Positions 10,995-24,682 of a stretch of DNA of 64,000 bases are shown here, one piece after another; position 1 is the first letter of the stretch; every line of letters begins with the position of its first letter. Origin of the DNA: Siphonodentalium dalli (Eukaryota > Mollusca > Scaphopoda > Gadilida > Siphonodentaliidae); assembly GCA_032622095.1 (NCBI GenBank), contig CP136066.1, forward strand, positions 110,753,319 to 110,817,318, given 5' to 3'. The notes under the pieces are model-generated. The model did not search any database. It saw only the letters and a program-made list of their open reading frames with translations, and was not told the origin of the DNA. Both the position numbers and the translations under genes were made by a program.

Positions 10995-11848
10995 AATACA
11001 GACTTGGCTGTTCCAATATTATTTTCTTAACCACGTACCACTTATCCAGGTGAAATCATACCCTATTGGATATTGGGGGGGGGGGGTATATTGATATTAC
11101 TAGATGAATGGATCTCATAGATGGGGATTCACATTTGTTCTAATCGGGGCAGAGATAAGAGATTTAACTCTCCTATATCCTTGTACTAGTTGTAAAATTC
11201 AACCTAAGAGGGGTGTGCAAAATGATTTATGTGAACTTAGTACTGTGGTATGGTTGTCTTCTGTAAAATGTAAGAGGTTGGAGATTTGTCAGTGGTGTGC
11301 AATTAGAAAATTCAAGTTGAAGAGCCCTGCTCATCGGAGAACCTCCATCTAAGTCCATGTTTAGAACTACTTGTCTTAAGTGATATTGTCACGTACTGAC
11401 TCTTGTAGTCTTCAGAGTCCCATTCTTCTCAGTCTGTACAGTCTGGTGAGCGACCCACAGTCATTGACTGTCTTGTTAAATATTTGTTGTCATCTTCACA
11501 TTTTTTGTTTATTTATTCTTGGAAATGTAATTTTCATATTTTAAGACACTACTATATTACACGATTTGATATCCCAATATATTATTATCTTAAATTATTT
11601 GCCATCGTTTTGTCGACGTAATCGGTAGTATACGGATGGCGACGAGGTCGGTATTTGAGATTGGACACCTGAGAACTATCTGAATATGAACACCAAGTAA
11701 CAGTCTGTTTATGTGAAACTGAGCTTATTTTAAAATTGCGCGAAATAAGCTCATGTTGGCAATATTTGAAAACTTAAATAAGCTCTATATGGGCCTAAAC
11801 GAATAGCGTACAGGAAGGTAACACCCTGATTGTATAGATTACCCAGGG
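10995..11848. other. No gene recognised
   Basis: Holds a poly-G run near 11073-11083, unassigned AT-rich sequence, and a stray piece of the 2-9 kb modular repeat near 11720-11800. An 82-residue open frame at 11104-11352 has no recognisable domain and no clear splice context. Confidence 0.45.
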
Positions 11849-13556
11849 TATCCCCCCTGAGTGTATATAATACCCCGGTTTACATGGCCCAATTCAAGTT
11901 AAATATACCGACATTAATATTAAAAAACATATTTTGTCCTTCACCTGAGCCCAAATATGATTTTAAAGACAAGGGTGCTGTATGATTTATCATGTGTGCT
12001 GTTGGTGTTGTGCCAGTCTCAGTAAACTTAGCATACATTTGCTCCCAGAGTTGCGCACGGTACGAGCGCGACTAGCAATTGTACTTCGAATTCATTACGA
12101 CTGGTGTTGTGCCACCATTAAATCACCCCCAGGTGCCCAAACTTTTGCAAACCTTCTTATACTGATGCACATCTTTCCAAAAACACTACTAGTAAGAGAC
12201 ATAGAAGTAGACACATATAATGGGTCACAGGGCTCAATTCAACTTGACCATTAAAAAACCCAAATATTCCCCTCCCCCTGACTAAAGCCCAAAATCTCAT
12301 TCAGATGCCCAAATAATTTTTTCCCATTGCCTCTATATATTCTAAAGTGAACTGTGGAATCCTTTTCAGAATGGGTATAGTCTGACAGATGGCTGACTCA
12401 GAAATGTGTTCATAGGCACGGGTGCTGTATGGTTTTATCATGGGTGCTGTGGGTGTTGGGCAGTCTCCATACCCTTAAAACCCACTGAGGAGCCCAAACT
12501 TTGTGCAAACTATTTGCATAGATGCATACCTATCCACAAACAACAAAAGTGTTGGAAGTAGATACATATAATGGGTCATATGGCCCAACTCAAGTTAAAT
12601 ATACCAATTTAACTTGAATTGTCATGGGTGCTGTGGGTGTTGGGCTGTCTCCATACCCTTAAAACCCACTAAGGAGCCCAAACTTTTGCAAATCTTCTTA
12701 TACTGATGCAGATATTTCCAAAAACACTAGGAGACCTAGAAGTATATACCTTTACAGGACCCAATTCCAGTTAAATATACCAATTTAACCATTAAAAAAA
12801 ACAAATATCCCCCCTGAATAGAGCCCAAAATGCCATTCAGGTGCCCAAATATTTTTGTCCCATTGCCTCTATATATTCTAGAGTGAAATGTGGAATCATT
12901 TACAGAATGGGTATAGTCTGAGAGATGGCTGACTCAGAAATATGTTTTCATAGGCACGGGTGCTGTATGGTTTTATCATGGGTGCTGTGGGTGTTGGGCT
13001 GTCTCAATACCCTTAAAACCCACTGAGGAGCCAATACCAATTTAACTTGAATTGTCATGGGTGCTGTGGGTGTTGGGCTGTCTCCATACCCTTAAAACCC
13101 ACTAAGGAGCCCAAACTTTTGCAAATTTTCTTATACTGATGCGGATATTTCCAAAAACACTAGGAGACCTAGAAGTATATACCTTTAGATGACCCAATTC
13201 CAGTTAAATATACCAATTTAACCATTAAAAAAACCAAATATCCCCCCTGAATAGAGCCCAAAATCCCATTCAGGTGCCCAAATATTTTTTTCCCATTGCC
13301 TCTATATATTCTAGAGTGAAATGTGGAATCATTTACAGAATGGGTATAGTCTGAGAGATGGCTGACTCAGAAATATGTTTTCATAGGCACGGGTGCTGTA
13401 TGGTTTTATCATGGGTGCTGTGGGTGTTGGGCTGTCTCAATACCCTTAAAACCCACTGAGGAGCCCAAACTTTGTGCAAACCATTTGCATAGATGCATAC
13501 CTATCCACAAACAACAAAAGTGTTGGAAGTAGATACATATAATGGGTCATATGGCC

Positions 13557-13592
13557 CAATTCAAGTTAAATATACCAATTTAACTTGAATTG
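13557..13592. repeat. 36-bp palindrome present once per satellite monomer (example copy)
   Basis: 'CAATTCAAGTTAAAT', a 6-bp spacer and 'ATTTAACTTGAATTG' make perfect 15-bp arms. The same palindrome is kept in essentially every 538-bp monomer. The paralogous half-monomer has 'caattccagttaaat' with the right arm lost. A repeated cruciform-capable site is a plausible structural or protein-binding feature of the satellite. Confidence 0.8.
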
Positions 13593-16500
13593 TCATGGGT
13601 GCTGTGGGTGTTGGGCTGTCTCCATACCCTTAAAACCCACTAAGGAGCCCAAACTTTTGCAAATTTTCTTATACTGATGCGGATATTTCCAAAAACACTA
13701 GGAGACCTAGAAGTATATACCTTTACATGACCCAATTCCAGTTAAATATACCAATTTAACCATTAAAAAAACCAAATATCCTCCCTGAATAGAGCCCAAA
13801 ATCCCATTCAGGTGCCCAAATATTTTTTCCCATTGCCTCTATATATTCTAGAGTGAAATGTGGAATCATTTACAGAATGGGTATAGTCTGAGAGATGGCT
13901 GACTCAGAAATATGTTTTCATAGGCACGGGTGCTGTATGGTTTTATCATGGGTGCTGTGGGTGTTGGGCTGTCTCAATACCCTTAAAACCCGCTGAGGAG
14001 CCCAAACTTTGTGCAAACCATTTGCATAGATGCATACCTATCCACAAACAACAAAAGTGTTGGAAGTAGATACATATAATGGGTCATATGGCCCAATTCA
14101 AGTTAAATATACCAATTTAACTTGAATTGTCATGGGTGCTGTGGGTGTTGGGCTGTCTCCATACCCTTAAAACCCACTAAGGAGCCCAAACTTTTGCAAA
14201 TTTTCTTATACTGATGCGGATATTTCCAAAAACACTAGGAGACCTAGAAGTATATACCTTTACATGACCCAATTCCAGTTAAATATACCAATTTAACCAT
14301 TAAAAAAACCAAATATCCCCCCTGAATAGAGCCCAAAATCCCATTCAGGTGCCCAAATATTTTTTTCCCATTGCCTCTATATATTCTAGAGTGAAATGTG
14401 GAATCATTTACAGAATGGGTATAGTCTGAGAGATGGCTGACTCAGAAATATGTTTTCATAGGCACGGGTGCTGTATGGTTTTATCATGGGTGCTGTGGGT
14501 GTTGGGCTGTCTCAATACCCTTAAAACCCATTGAGGAGCCCAAACTTTGTGCAAACCATTTGCATAGATGCATACCTATCCACAAACAACAAAAGTGTTG
14601 GAAGTAGATACATATAATGGGTCATATGGCCCAATTCAAGTTAAATATACCAATTTAACTTGAATTGTCATGGGTGCTGTGGGTGTTGGGCTGTCTCCAT
14701 ACCCTTAAAACCCACTAAGGAGCCCAAACTTTTGCAAATCTCCTTATACTGATGCAGATATTTCCAAAATCACTAGGAGACCTAGAAGTATATACCTTTA
14801 CAGGACCCAATTCCAGTTAAATATACCAATTTAACCATTAAAAAAACCAAATATCCCCCCTGAATAGAGCCCAAAATCCCATTCAGGTGCCCAAATATTT
14901 TTTCCCCATTGCCTCTATATATTCTAGAGTGAAATGTGGAATCATTTACAGAATGGGTATAGTCTGAGAGATGGCTGACTCAGAAATATGTTTTCATAGG
15001 CACGGGTGCTGTATGGTTTTATCATGGGTGCTGTGGGTGTTGGGCTGTCTCAATACCCTTAAAACCCACTGAGGAGCCCAAACTTTGGGCAAACCATTTG
15101 CATAGATGCATACCTATCCACAAACAACAAAAGTGTTGGAAGTAGATACATATAATGGGTCATATGGCCCAATTCAAGTTAAATATACCAATTTAACTTG
15201 AATTGTCATGGGTGCTGTGGGTGTTGGGCTGTCTCCATACCCTTAAAACCCACTAAGGAGCCCAAACTTTTGCAAATCTTCTTATACTGATGCAGATATT
15301 TCCAAAATCACTAGGAGACCTAGAAGTATATACCTTTACAGGACCCAATTCCAGTTAAATATACCAATTTAACCATTAAAAAAACCAAATATCCCCCCTG
15401 AATAGAGCCCAAAATCCCATTCAGGTGCCCAAATATTTTTTTCCCATTGCCTCTATATATTCTAGAGTGAAATGTGGAATCATTTACAGAATGGGTATAG
15501 TCTGAGAGATGACTGACTCAGAAATATGTTTTCATAGGCACGGGTGCTGTATGGTTTTATCATGGGTGCTGTGGGTGTTGGGCTGTCTCAATACCCTTAA
15601 AACCCACCGAGGAGCCCAAACTTTGTGCAAACCATTTGCATAGATGCATACCTATCCACAAACAACAAAAGTGTTGGAAGTAGATACATATAATGGGTCA
15701 TATGGCCCAATTCAAGTTAAATATACCAATTTAACTTGAATTGTCATGGGTGCTGTGGGTGTTGGGCTGTCTCCATACCCTTAATACCCACTAAGGAGCC
15801 CAAACTTTTGCAAATCTTCTTATACTGATGCAGATATTTCCAAAAACACTAGGAGACCTAGAAGTATATACCTTTACAGGACCCAATTCCAGTTAAATAT
15901 ACCAATTTAACCATTAAAAAAAACAAATATCCCCCCTGAATAGAGCCCAAAATGCCATTCAGGTGCCCAAATATTTTTTTCCCATTGCCTCTATATATTC
16001 TAGAGTGAAATGTGGAATCATTTACAGAATGGGTATAGTCTGAGAGATGGCTGACTCAGAAATATGTTTTCATAGGCACGGGTGCTGTATGGTTTTATCA
16101 TGGGTGCTGTGGGTGTTGGGCTGTCTCAATACCCTTAAAACCCACTGAGGAGCCCAAACTTTGGGCAAACCATTTGCATAGATGCATACCTATCCACAAA
16201 CAACAAAAGTGTTGGAAGTAGATACATATAATGGGTCATATGGCCCAATTCAAGTTAAATATACCAATTTAACTTGAATTGTCATGGGTGCTGTGGGTGT
16301 TGGGCTGTCTCCATACCCTTAAAACCCACTAAGGAGCCCAAACTTTTGCAAATCTTCTTATACTGATGCAGATATTTCCAAAATCACTAGGAGACCTAGA
16401 AGTATATACCTTTACAGGACCCAATTCCAGTTAAATATACAAATTTAACCATTAAAAAAACCAAATATCCCCCCTGAATAGAGCCCAAAATCCCATTCAG

Positions 16501-17152
16501 GTGCCCAAATATTTTTTTCCCATTGCCTCTATATATTCTAGAGTGAAATGTGGAATCATTTACAGAATGGGTATAGTCTGAGAGATGGCTGACTCAGAAA
16601 TATGTTTTCATAGGCACGGGTGCTGTATGGTTTTATCATGGGTGCTGTGGGTGTTGGGCTGTCTCAATACCCTTAAAACCCACTGAGGAGCCCAAACTTT
16701 GTGCAAACCATTTGCATAGATGCATACCTATCCACAAACAACAAAAGTGTTGGAAGTAGATACATATAATGGGTCATATGGCCCAATTCAAGTTAAATAT
16801 ACCAATTTAACTTGAATTGTCATGGGTGCTGTGGGTGTTGGGCTGTCTCCATACCCTTAATACCCACTAAGGAGCCCAAACTTTTGCAAATCTTCTTATA
16901 CTGATGCAGATATTTCCAAAAACACTAGGAGACCTAGAAGTATATACCTTTACAGGACCCAATTCCAGTTAAATATACCAATTTAACCATTAAAAAAAAC
17001 AAATATCCCCCCTGAATAGAGCCCAAAATGCTATTCAGGTGCCCAAATATTTTTTTCCCATTGCCTCTATATATTCTAGAGTGAAATGTGGAATCATTTA
17101 CAGAATGGGTATAGTCTGAGAGATGGCTGACTCAGAAATATGTTTTCATAGG

Positions 17153-20100
17153 CACGGGTGCTGTATGGTTTTATCATGGGTGCTGTGGGTGTTGGGCTGT
17201 CTCAATACCCTTATAACCCACTGAGGAGCCCAAACTTTGTGCAAACCATTTGCATAGATGCACACCTATCCACAAACAACAAAAGTGTTGGAAGTAGATA
17301 CATATAATGGGTCATATGGCCCAATTCAAGTTAAATATACCAATTTAACTTGAATTGTCATGGGTGCTGTGGGTGTTGGGCTGTCTCCATACCCTTAAAA
17401 CCCACTAAGGAGCCCAAACTTTTGCAAATTTTCTTATACTGATGCGGATATTTCCAAAAACACTAGGAGACCTAGAAGTATATACCTTTACATGACCAAA
17501 TTCCAGTTAAATATACCAATTTAACCATTAAAAAAACCAAATATCCCCCCTGAATAGAGCCCAAAATCCCATTCAGGTGCCCAAATATTTTTTTCCCATT
17601 GCCTCTATATATTCTAGAGTGAAATGTGGAATCATTTACAGAATGGGTATAGTCTGAGAGATGGCTGACTCAGAAATATGTTTGCATAGGCACGGGTGCT
17701 GTATGGTTTTATCATGGGTGCTGTGGGTGTTGGGCTGTCTCAATACCCTTAAAACCCACTGAGGAGCCCAAACTTTGTGCAAACCAATTGCATAGATGCA
17801 TACCCATCCACAAACAACAAAAGTGTTGGAAGTAGATACATATAATGGGTCATATGGCCCAATTCAAGTTAAATATACCAATTTAACTTGAATTGTCATG
17901 GGTGCTGTGGGTGTTGGGCTGTCTACATACCCTTAAAACCCACTAAGGAGCCCAAACTTTTGCAAATCTTCTTATACTGCTGCAGATTTTTCCAAAAACA
18001 CTAGGAGACCTAGAAGTATATACCTTTACAGGACCCAATTCCAGTTAAATATACCAATTTAACCATTAAAAAAACCAAATATCCCCCCTGAATAGAGCCC
18101 AAAATGCCATTCAGGTGCCCAAATATTTTTTCCCCATTGCCTCTATATATTCTAGAGTGAAATGTGGAATCATTTACAGAATGGGTATAGTCTGAGAGAT
18201 GGCTGACTCAGAAATATGTTTTCATAGGCACGGGTGCTGTATGGTTTTATCATGGGTGCTGTGGGTGTTGGGCTGTCTCAATACCCTTAAAACCCACTGA
18301 GGAGCCCAAACTTTGTGCAAACCATTTGCATAGATGCATACCTATCCACAAACAACAAAAGTGTTGGAAGTAGATACATATAATGGGTCATATGGCCCAA
18401 TTCAAGTTAAATATACCAATTTAACTTGAATTGTCATGGGTGCTGTGGGTGTTGGGCTGTCTCCATACTTTTAAAACCCACTAAGGAGCCCAAACTTTTG
18501 CAAATTTTCTTATACTGATGCGGATATTTCCAAAAACACTAGGAGACCTAGAAGTATATACCTTTACATGACCCAATTCCAGTTAAATATACCAATTTAA
18601 CCATTAAAAAAACCAAATATCCCCCCTGAATAGAGCCCAAAATCCCATTCAGGTGCCCAAATATTTTTTCCCATTGCCTCTATATATTCTAGAGTGAAAT
18701 GTGGAATCATTTACAGAATGGGTATAGTCTGAGAGATGGCTGACTCAGAAATATGTTTTCATAGGCACGGGTGCTGTATGGTTTTATCATGGGTGCTGTG
18801 GGTGTTGGGCTGTCTCAATACCCTTAAAACCCGCTGAGGAGCCCAAACTTTGTGCAAACCATTTGCATAGATGCATACCTATCCACAAACAACAAAAGTG
18901 TTGGAAGTAGATACATATAATGGGTCATATGGCCCAATTCAAGTTAAATATACCAATTTAACTTGAATTGTCATGGGTGCTGTGGGTGTTGGGCTGTCTC
19001 CATACCCTTAAAACCCACTAAGGAGCCCAAACTTTTGCAAATTTTCTTATACTGATGCGGATATTTCCAAAAACACTAGGAGACCTAGAAGTATATACCT
19101 TTACATGACCCAATTCCAGTTAAATATACCAATTTAACCATTAAAAAAACCAAATATCCCCCCTGAATAGAGCCCAAAATCCCATTCAGGTGCCCAAATA
19201 TTTTTTTCCCATTGCCTCTATATATTCTAGAGTGAAATGTGGAATCATTTACAGAATGGGTATAGTCTGAGAGATGGCTGACTCAGAAATATGTTTTCAT
19301 AGGCACGGGTGCTGTATGGTTTTATCATGGGTGCTGTGGGTGTTGGGCTGTCTCAATACCCTTAAAACCCATTGAGGAGCCCAAACTTTGTGCAAACCAT
19401 TTGCATAGATGCATACCTATCCACAAACAACAAAAGTGTTGGAAGTAGATACATATAATGGGTCATATGGCCCAATTCAAGTTAAATATACCAATTTAAC
19501 TTGAATTGTCATGGGTGCTGTGGGTGTTGGGCTGTCTCCATACCCTTAAAACCCACTAAGGAGCCCAAACTTTTGCAAATCTTCTTATACTGATGCAGAT
19601 ATTTCCAAAATCACTAGGAGACCTAGAAGTATATACCTTTACAGGACCCAATTCCAGTTAAATATACCAATTTAACCATTAAAAAAACCAAATATCCCCC
19701 CTGAATAGAGCCCAAAATCCCATTCAGGTGCCCAAATATTTTTTCCCCATTGCCTCTATATATTCTAGAGTGAAATGTGGAATCATTTACAGAATGGGTA
19801 TAGTCTGAGAGATGGCTGACTCAGAAATATGTTTTCATAGGCCTGGGTGCTGTATGGTTTTATCATGGGTGCTGTGGGTGTTGGGCTGTCTCAATACCCT
19901 TAAAACCCACTGAGGAGCCCAAACTTTGGGCAAACCATTTGCATAGATGCATACCTATCCACAAACAACAAAAGTGTTGGAAGTAGATACATATAATGGG
20001 TCATATGGCCCAATTCAAGTTAAATATACCAATTTAACTTGAATTGTCATGGGTGCTGTGGGTGTTGGGCTGTCTCCATACCCTTAAAACCCACTAAGGA

Positions 20101-23100
20101 GCCCAAACTTTTGCAAATCTTCTTATACTGATGCAGATATTTCCAAAATCACTAGGAGACCTAGAAGTATATACCTTTACAGGACCCAATTCCAGTTAAA
20201 TATACCAATTTAACCATTAAAAAAACCAAATATCCCCCCTGAATAGAGCCCAAAATCCCATTCAGGTGCCCAAATATTTTTTTCCCATTGCCTCTATATA
20301 TTCTAGAGTGAAATGTGGAATCATTTACAGAATGGGTATAGTCTGAGAGATGGCTGACTCAGAAATATGTTTTCATAGGCACGGGTGCTGTATGGTTTTA
20401 TCATGGGTGCTGTGGGTGTTGGGCTGTCTCAATACCCTTAAAACCCACCGAGGAGCCCAAACTTTGTGCAAACCATTTGCATAGATGCATACCTATCCAC
20501 AAACAACAAAAGTGTTGGAAGTAGATACATATAATGGGTCATATGGCCCAATTCAAGTTAAATATACCAATTTAACTTGAATTGTCATGGGTGCTGTGGG
20601 TGTTGGGCTGTCTCCATACCCTTAATACCCACTAAGGAGCCCAAACTTTTGCAAATCTTCTTATACTGATGCAGATATTTCCAAAAACACTAGGAGACCT
20701 AGAAGTATATACCTTTACAGGACCCAATTCCAGTTAAATATACCAATTTAACCATTAAAAAAAACAAATATCCCCCCTGAATAGAGCCCAAAATGCTATT
20801 CAGGTGCCCAAATATTTTTTTCCCATTGCCTCTATATATTCTAGAGTGAAATGTGGAATCATTTACAGAATGGGTATAGTCTGAGAGATGGCTGACTCAG
20901 AAATATGTTTTCATAGGCACGGGTGCTGTATGGTTTTATCATGGGTGCTGTGGGTGTTGGGCTGTCTCAATACCCTTATAACCCACTGAGGAGCCCAAAC
21001 TTTGTGCAAACCATTTGCATAGATGCACACCTATCCACAAACAACAAAAGTGTTGGAAGTAGATACATATAATGGGTCATATGGCCCAATTCAAGTTAAA
21101 TATACCAATTTAACTTGAATTGTCATGGGTGCTGTGGGTGTTGGGCTGTCTCCATACCCTTAAAACCCACTAAGGAGCCCAAACTTTTGCAAATTTTCTT
21201 ATACTGATGCGGATATTTCCAAAAACACTAGGAGACCTAGAAGTATATACCTTTACATGACCAAATTCCAGTTAAATATACCAATTTAACCATTAAAAAA
21301 ACCAAATATCCCCCCTGAATAGAGCCCAAAATCCCATTCAGGTGCCCAAATATTTTTTTCCCATTGCCTCTATATATTCTAGAGTGAAATGTGGAATCAT
21401 TTACAGAATGGGTATAGTCTGAGAGATGGCTGACTCAGAAATATGTTTGCATAGGCACGGGTGCTGTATGGTTTTATCATGGGTGCTGTGGGTGTTGGGC
21501 TGTCTCAATACCCTTAAAACCCACTGAGGAGCCCAAACTTTGTGCAAACCAATTGCATAGATGCATACCCATCCACAAACAACAAAAGTGTTGGAAGTAG
21601 ATACATATAATGGGTCATATGGCCCAATTCAAGTTAAATATACCAATTTAACTTGAATTGTCATGGGTGCTGTGGGTGTTGGGCTGTCTACATACCCTTA
21701 AAACCCACTAAGGAGCCCAAACTTTTGCAAATCTTCTTATACTGCTGCAGATTTTTCCAAAAACACTAGGAGACCTAGAAGTATATACCTTTACAGGACC
21801 CAATTCCAGTTAAATATACCAATTTAACCATTAAAAAAACCAAATATCCCCCCTGAATAGAGCCCAAAATGCCATTCAGGTGCCCAAATATTTTTTCCCC
21901 ATTGCCTCTATATATTCTAGAGTGAAATGTGGAATCATTTACAGAATGGGTATAGTCTGAGAGATGGCTGACTCAGAAATATGTTTTCATAGGCACGGGT
22001 GCTGTATGGTTTTATCATGGGTGCTGTGGGTGTTGGGCTGTCTCAATACCCTTAAAACCCACTGAGGAGCCCAAACTTTGTGCAAACCATTTGCATAGAT
22101 GCATACCTATCCACAAACAACAAAAGTGTTGGAAGTAGATACATATAATGGGTCATATGGCCCAATTCAAGTTAAATATACCAATTTAACTTGAATTGTC
22201 ATGGGTGCTGTGGGTGTTGGGCTGTCTCCATACTTTTAAAACCCACTAAGGAGCCCAAACTTTTGCAAATTTTCTTATACTGATGCGGATATTTCCAAAA
22301 ACACTAGGAGACCTAGAAGTATATACCTTTACATGACCCAATTCCAGTTAAATATACCAATTTAACCATTAAAAAAACCAAATATCCCCCCTGAATAGAG
22401 CCCAAAATCCCATTCAGGTGCCCAAATATTTTTTCCCATTGCCTCTATATATTCTAGAGTGAAATGTGGAATCATTTACAGAATGGGTATAGTCTGAGAG
22501 ATGGCTGACTCAGAAATATGTTTTCATAGGCACGGGTGCTGTATGGTTTTATCATGGGTGCTGTGGGTGTTGGGCTGTCTCAATACCCTTAAAACCCGCT
22601 GAGGAGCCCAAACTTTGTGCAAACCATTTGCATAGATGCATACCTATCCACAAACAACAAAAGTGTTGGAAGTAGATACATATAATGGGTCATATGGCCC
22701 AATTCAAGTTAAATATACCAATTTAACTTGAATTGTCATGGGTGCTGTGGGTGTTGGGCTGTCTCCATACCCTTAAAACCCACTAAGGAGCCCAAACTTT
22801 TGCAAATTTTCTTATACTGATGCGGATATTTCCAAAAACACTAGGAGACCTAGAAGTATATACCTTTACATGACCCAATTCCAGTTAAATATACCAATTT
22901 AACCATTAAAAAAACCAAATATCCCCCCTGAATAGAGCCCAAAATCCCATTCAGGTGCCCAAATATTTTTTTCCCATTGCCTCTATATATTCTAGAGTGA
23001 AATGTGGAATCATTTACAGAATGGGTATAGTCTGAGAGATGGCTGACTCAGAAATATGTTTTCATAGGCACGGGTGCTGTATGGTTTTATCATGGGTGCT

Positions 23101-24682
23101 GTGGGTGTTGGGCTGTCTCAATACCCTTAAAACCCATTGAGGAGCCCAAACTTTGTGCAAACCATTTGCATAGATGCATACCTATCCACAAACAACAAAA
23201 GTGTTGGAAGTAGATACATATAATGGGTCATATGGCCCAATTCAAGTTAAATATACCAATTTAACTTGAATTGTCATGGGTGCTGTGGGTGTTGGGCTGT
23301 CTCCATACCCTTAAAACCCACTAAGGAGCCCAAACTTTTGCAAATCTTCTTATACTGATGCAGATATTTCCAAAATCACTAGGAGACCTAGAAGTATATA
23401 CCTTTACAGGACCCAATTCCAGTTAAATATACCAATTTAACCATTAAAAAAACCAAATATCCCCCCTGAATAGAGCCCAAAATCCCATTCAGGTGCCCAA
23501 ATATTTTTTCCCCATTGCCTCTATATATTCTAGAGTGAAATGTGGAATCATTTACAGAATGGGTATAGTCTGAGAGATGGCTGACTCAGAAATATGTTTT
23601 CATAGGCCTGGGTGCTGTATGGTTTTATCATGGGTGCTGTGGGTGTTGGGCTGTCTCAATACCCTTAAAACCCACTGAGGAGCCCAAACTTTGGGCAAAC
23701 CATTTGCATAGATGCATACCTATCCACAAACAACAAAAGTGTTGGAAGTAGATACATATAATGGGTCATATGGCCCAATTCAAGTTAAATATACCAATTT
23801 AACTTGAATTGTCATGGGTGCTGTGGGTGTTGGGCTGTCTCCATACCCTTAAAACCCACTAAGGAGCCCAAACTTTTGCAAATCTTCTTATACTGATGCA
23901 GATATTTCCAAAATCACTAGGAGACCTAGAAGTATATACCTTTACAGGACCCAATTCCAGTTAAATATACCAATTTAACCATTAAAAAAACCAAATATCC
24001 CCCCTGAATAGAGCCCAAAATCCCATTCAGGTGCCCAAATATTTTTTTCCCATTGCCTCTATATATTCTAGAGTGAAATGTGGAATCATTTACAGAATGG
24101 GTATAGTCTGAGAGATGGCTGACTCAGAAATATGTTTTCATAGGCACGGGTGCTGTATGGTTTTATCATGGGTGCTGTGGGTGTTGGGCTGTCTCAATAC
24201 CCTTAAAACCCACCGAGGAGCCCAAACTTTGTGCAAACCATTTGCATAGATGCATACCTATCCACAAACAACAAAAGTGTTGGAAGTAGATACATATAAT
24301 GGGTCATATGGCCCAATTCAAGTTAAATATACCAATTTAACTTGAATTGTCATGGGTGCTGTGGGTGTTGGGCTGTCTCCATACCCTTAATACCCACTAA
24401 GGAGCCCAAACTTTTGCAAATCTTCTTATACTGATGCAGATATTTCCAAAAACACTAGGAGACCTAGAAGTATATACCTTTACAGGACCCAATTCCAGTT
24501 AAATATACCAATTTAACCATTAAAAAAAACAAATATCCCCCCTGAATAGAGCCCAAAATGCCATTCAGGTGCCCAAATATTTTTTTCCCATTGCCTCTAT
24601 ATATTCTAGAGTGAAATGTGGAATCATTTACAGAATGGGTATAGTCTGAGAGATGGCTGACTCAGAAATATGTTTTCATAGG
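17153..24682. repeat. Two complete 7-monomer higher-order repeat units of 3,765 bp
   Basis: Diagnostic variants recur exactly 3,765 bp apart. 'tttgcataggcacggg' is at 17691, 21456 and 25221. 'ccatacttttaaaaccc' is near 18466 and 22231. 'cataggcctgggtg' is at 19842 and 23607. 'cccaccgagg' is at 20444 and 24209. 'cccttataaccc' and 'gcacacctatcc' follow 17153 and 20918. Seven times 538 minus one is 3,765. An earlier partial unit (13925-17152) matches, but with two extra monomers, and a partial unit follows 24682. Confidence 0.92.
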
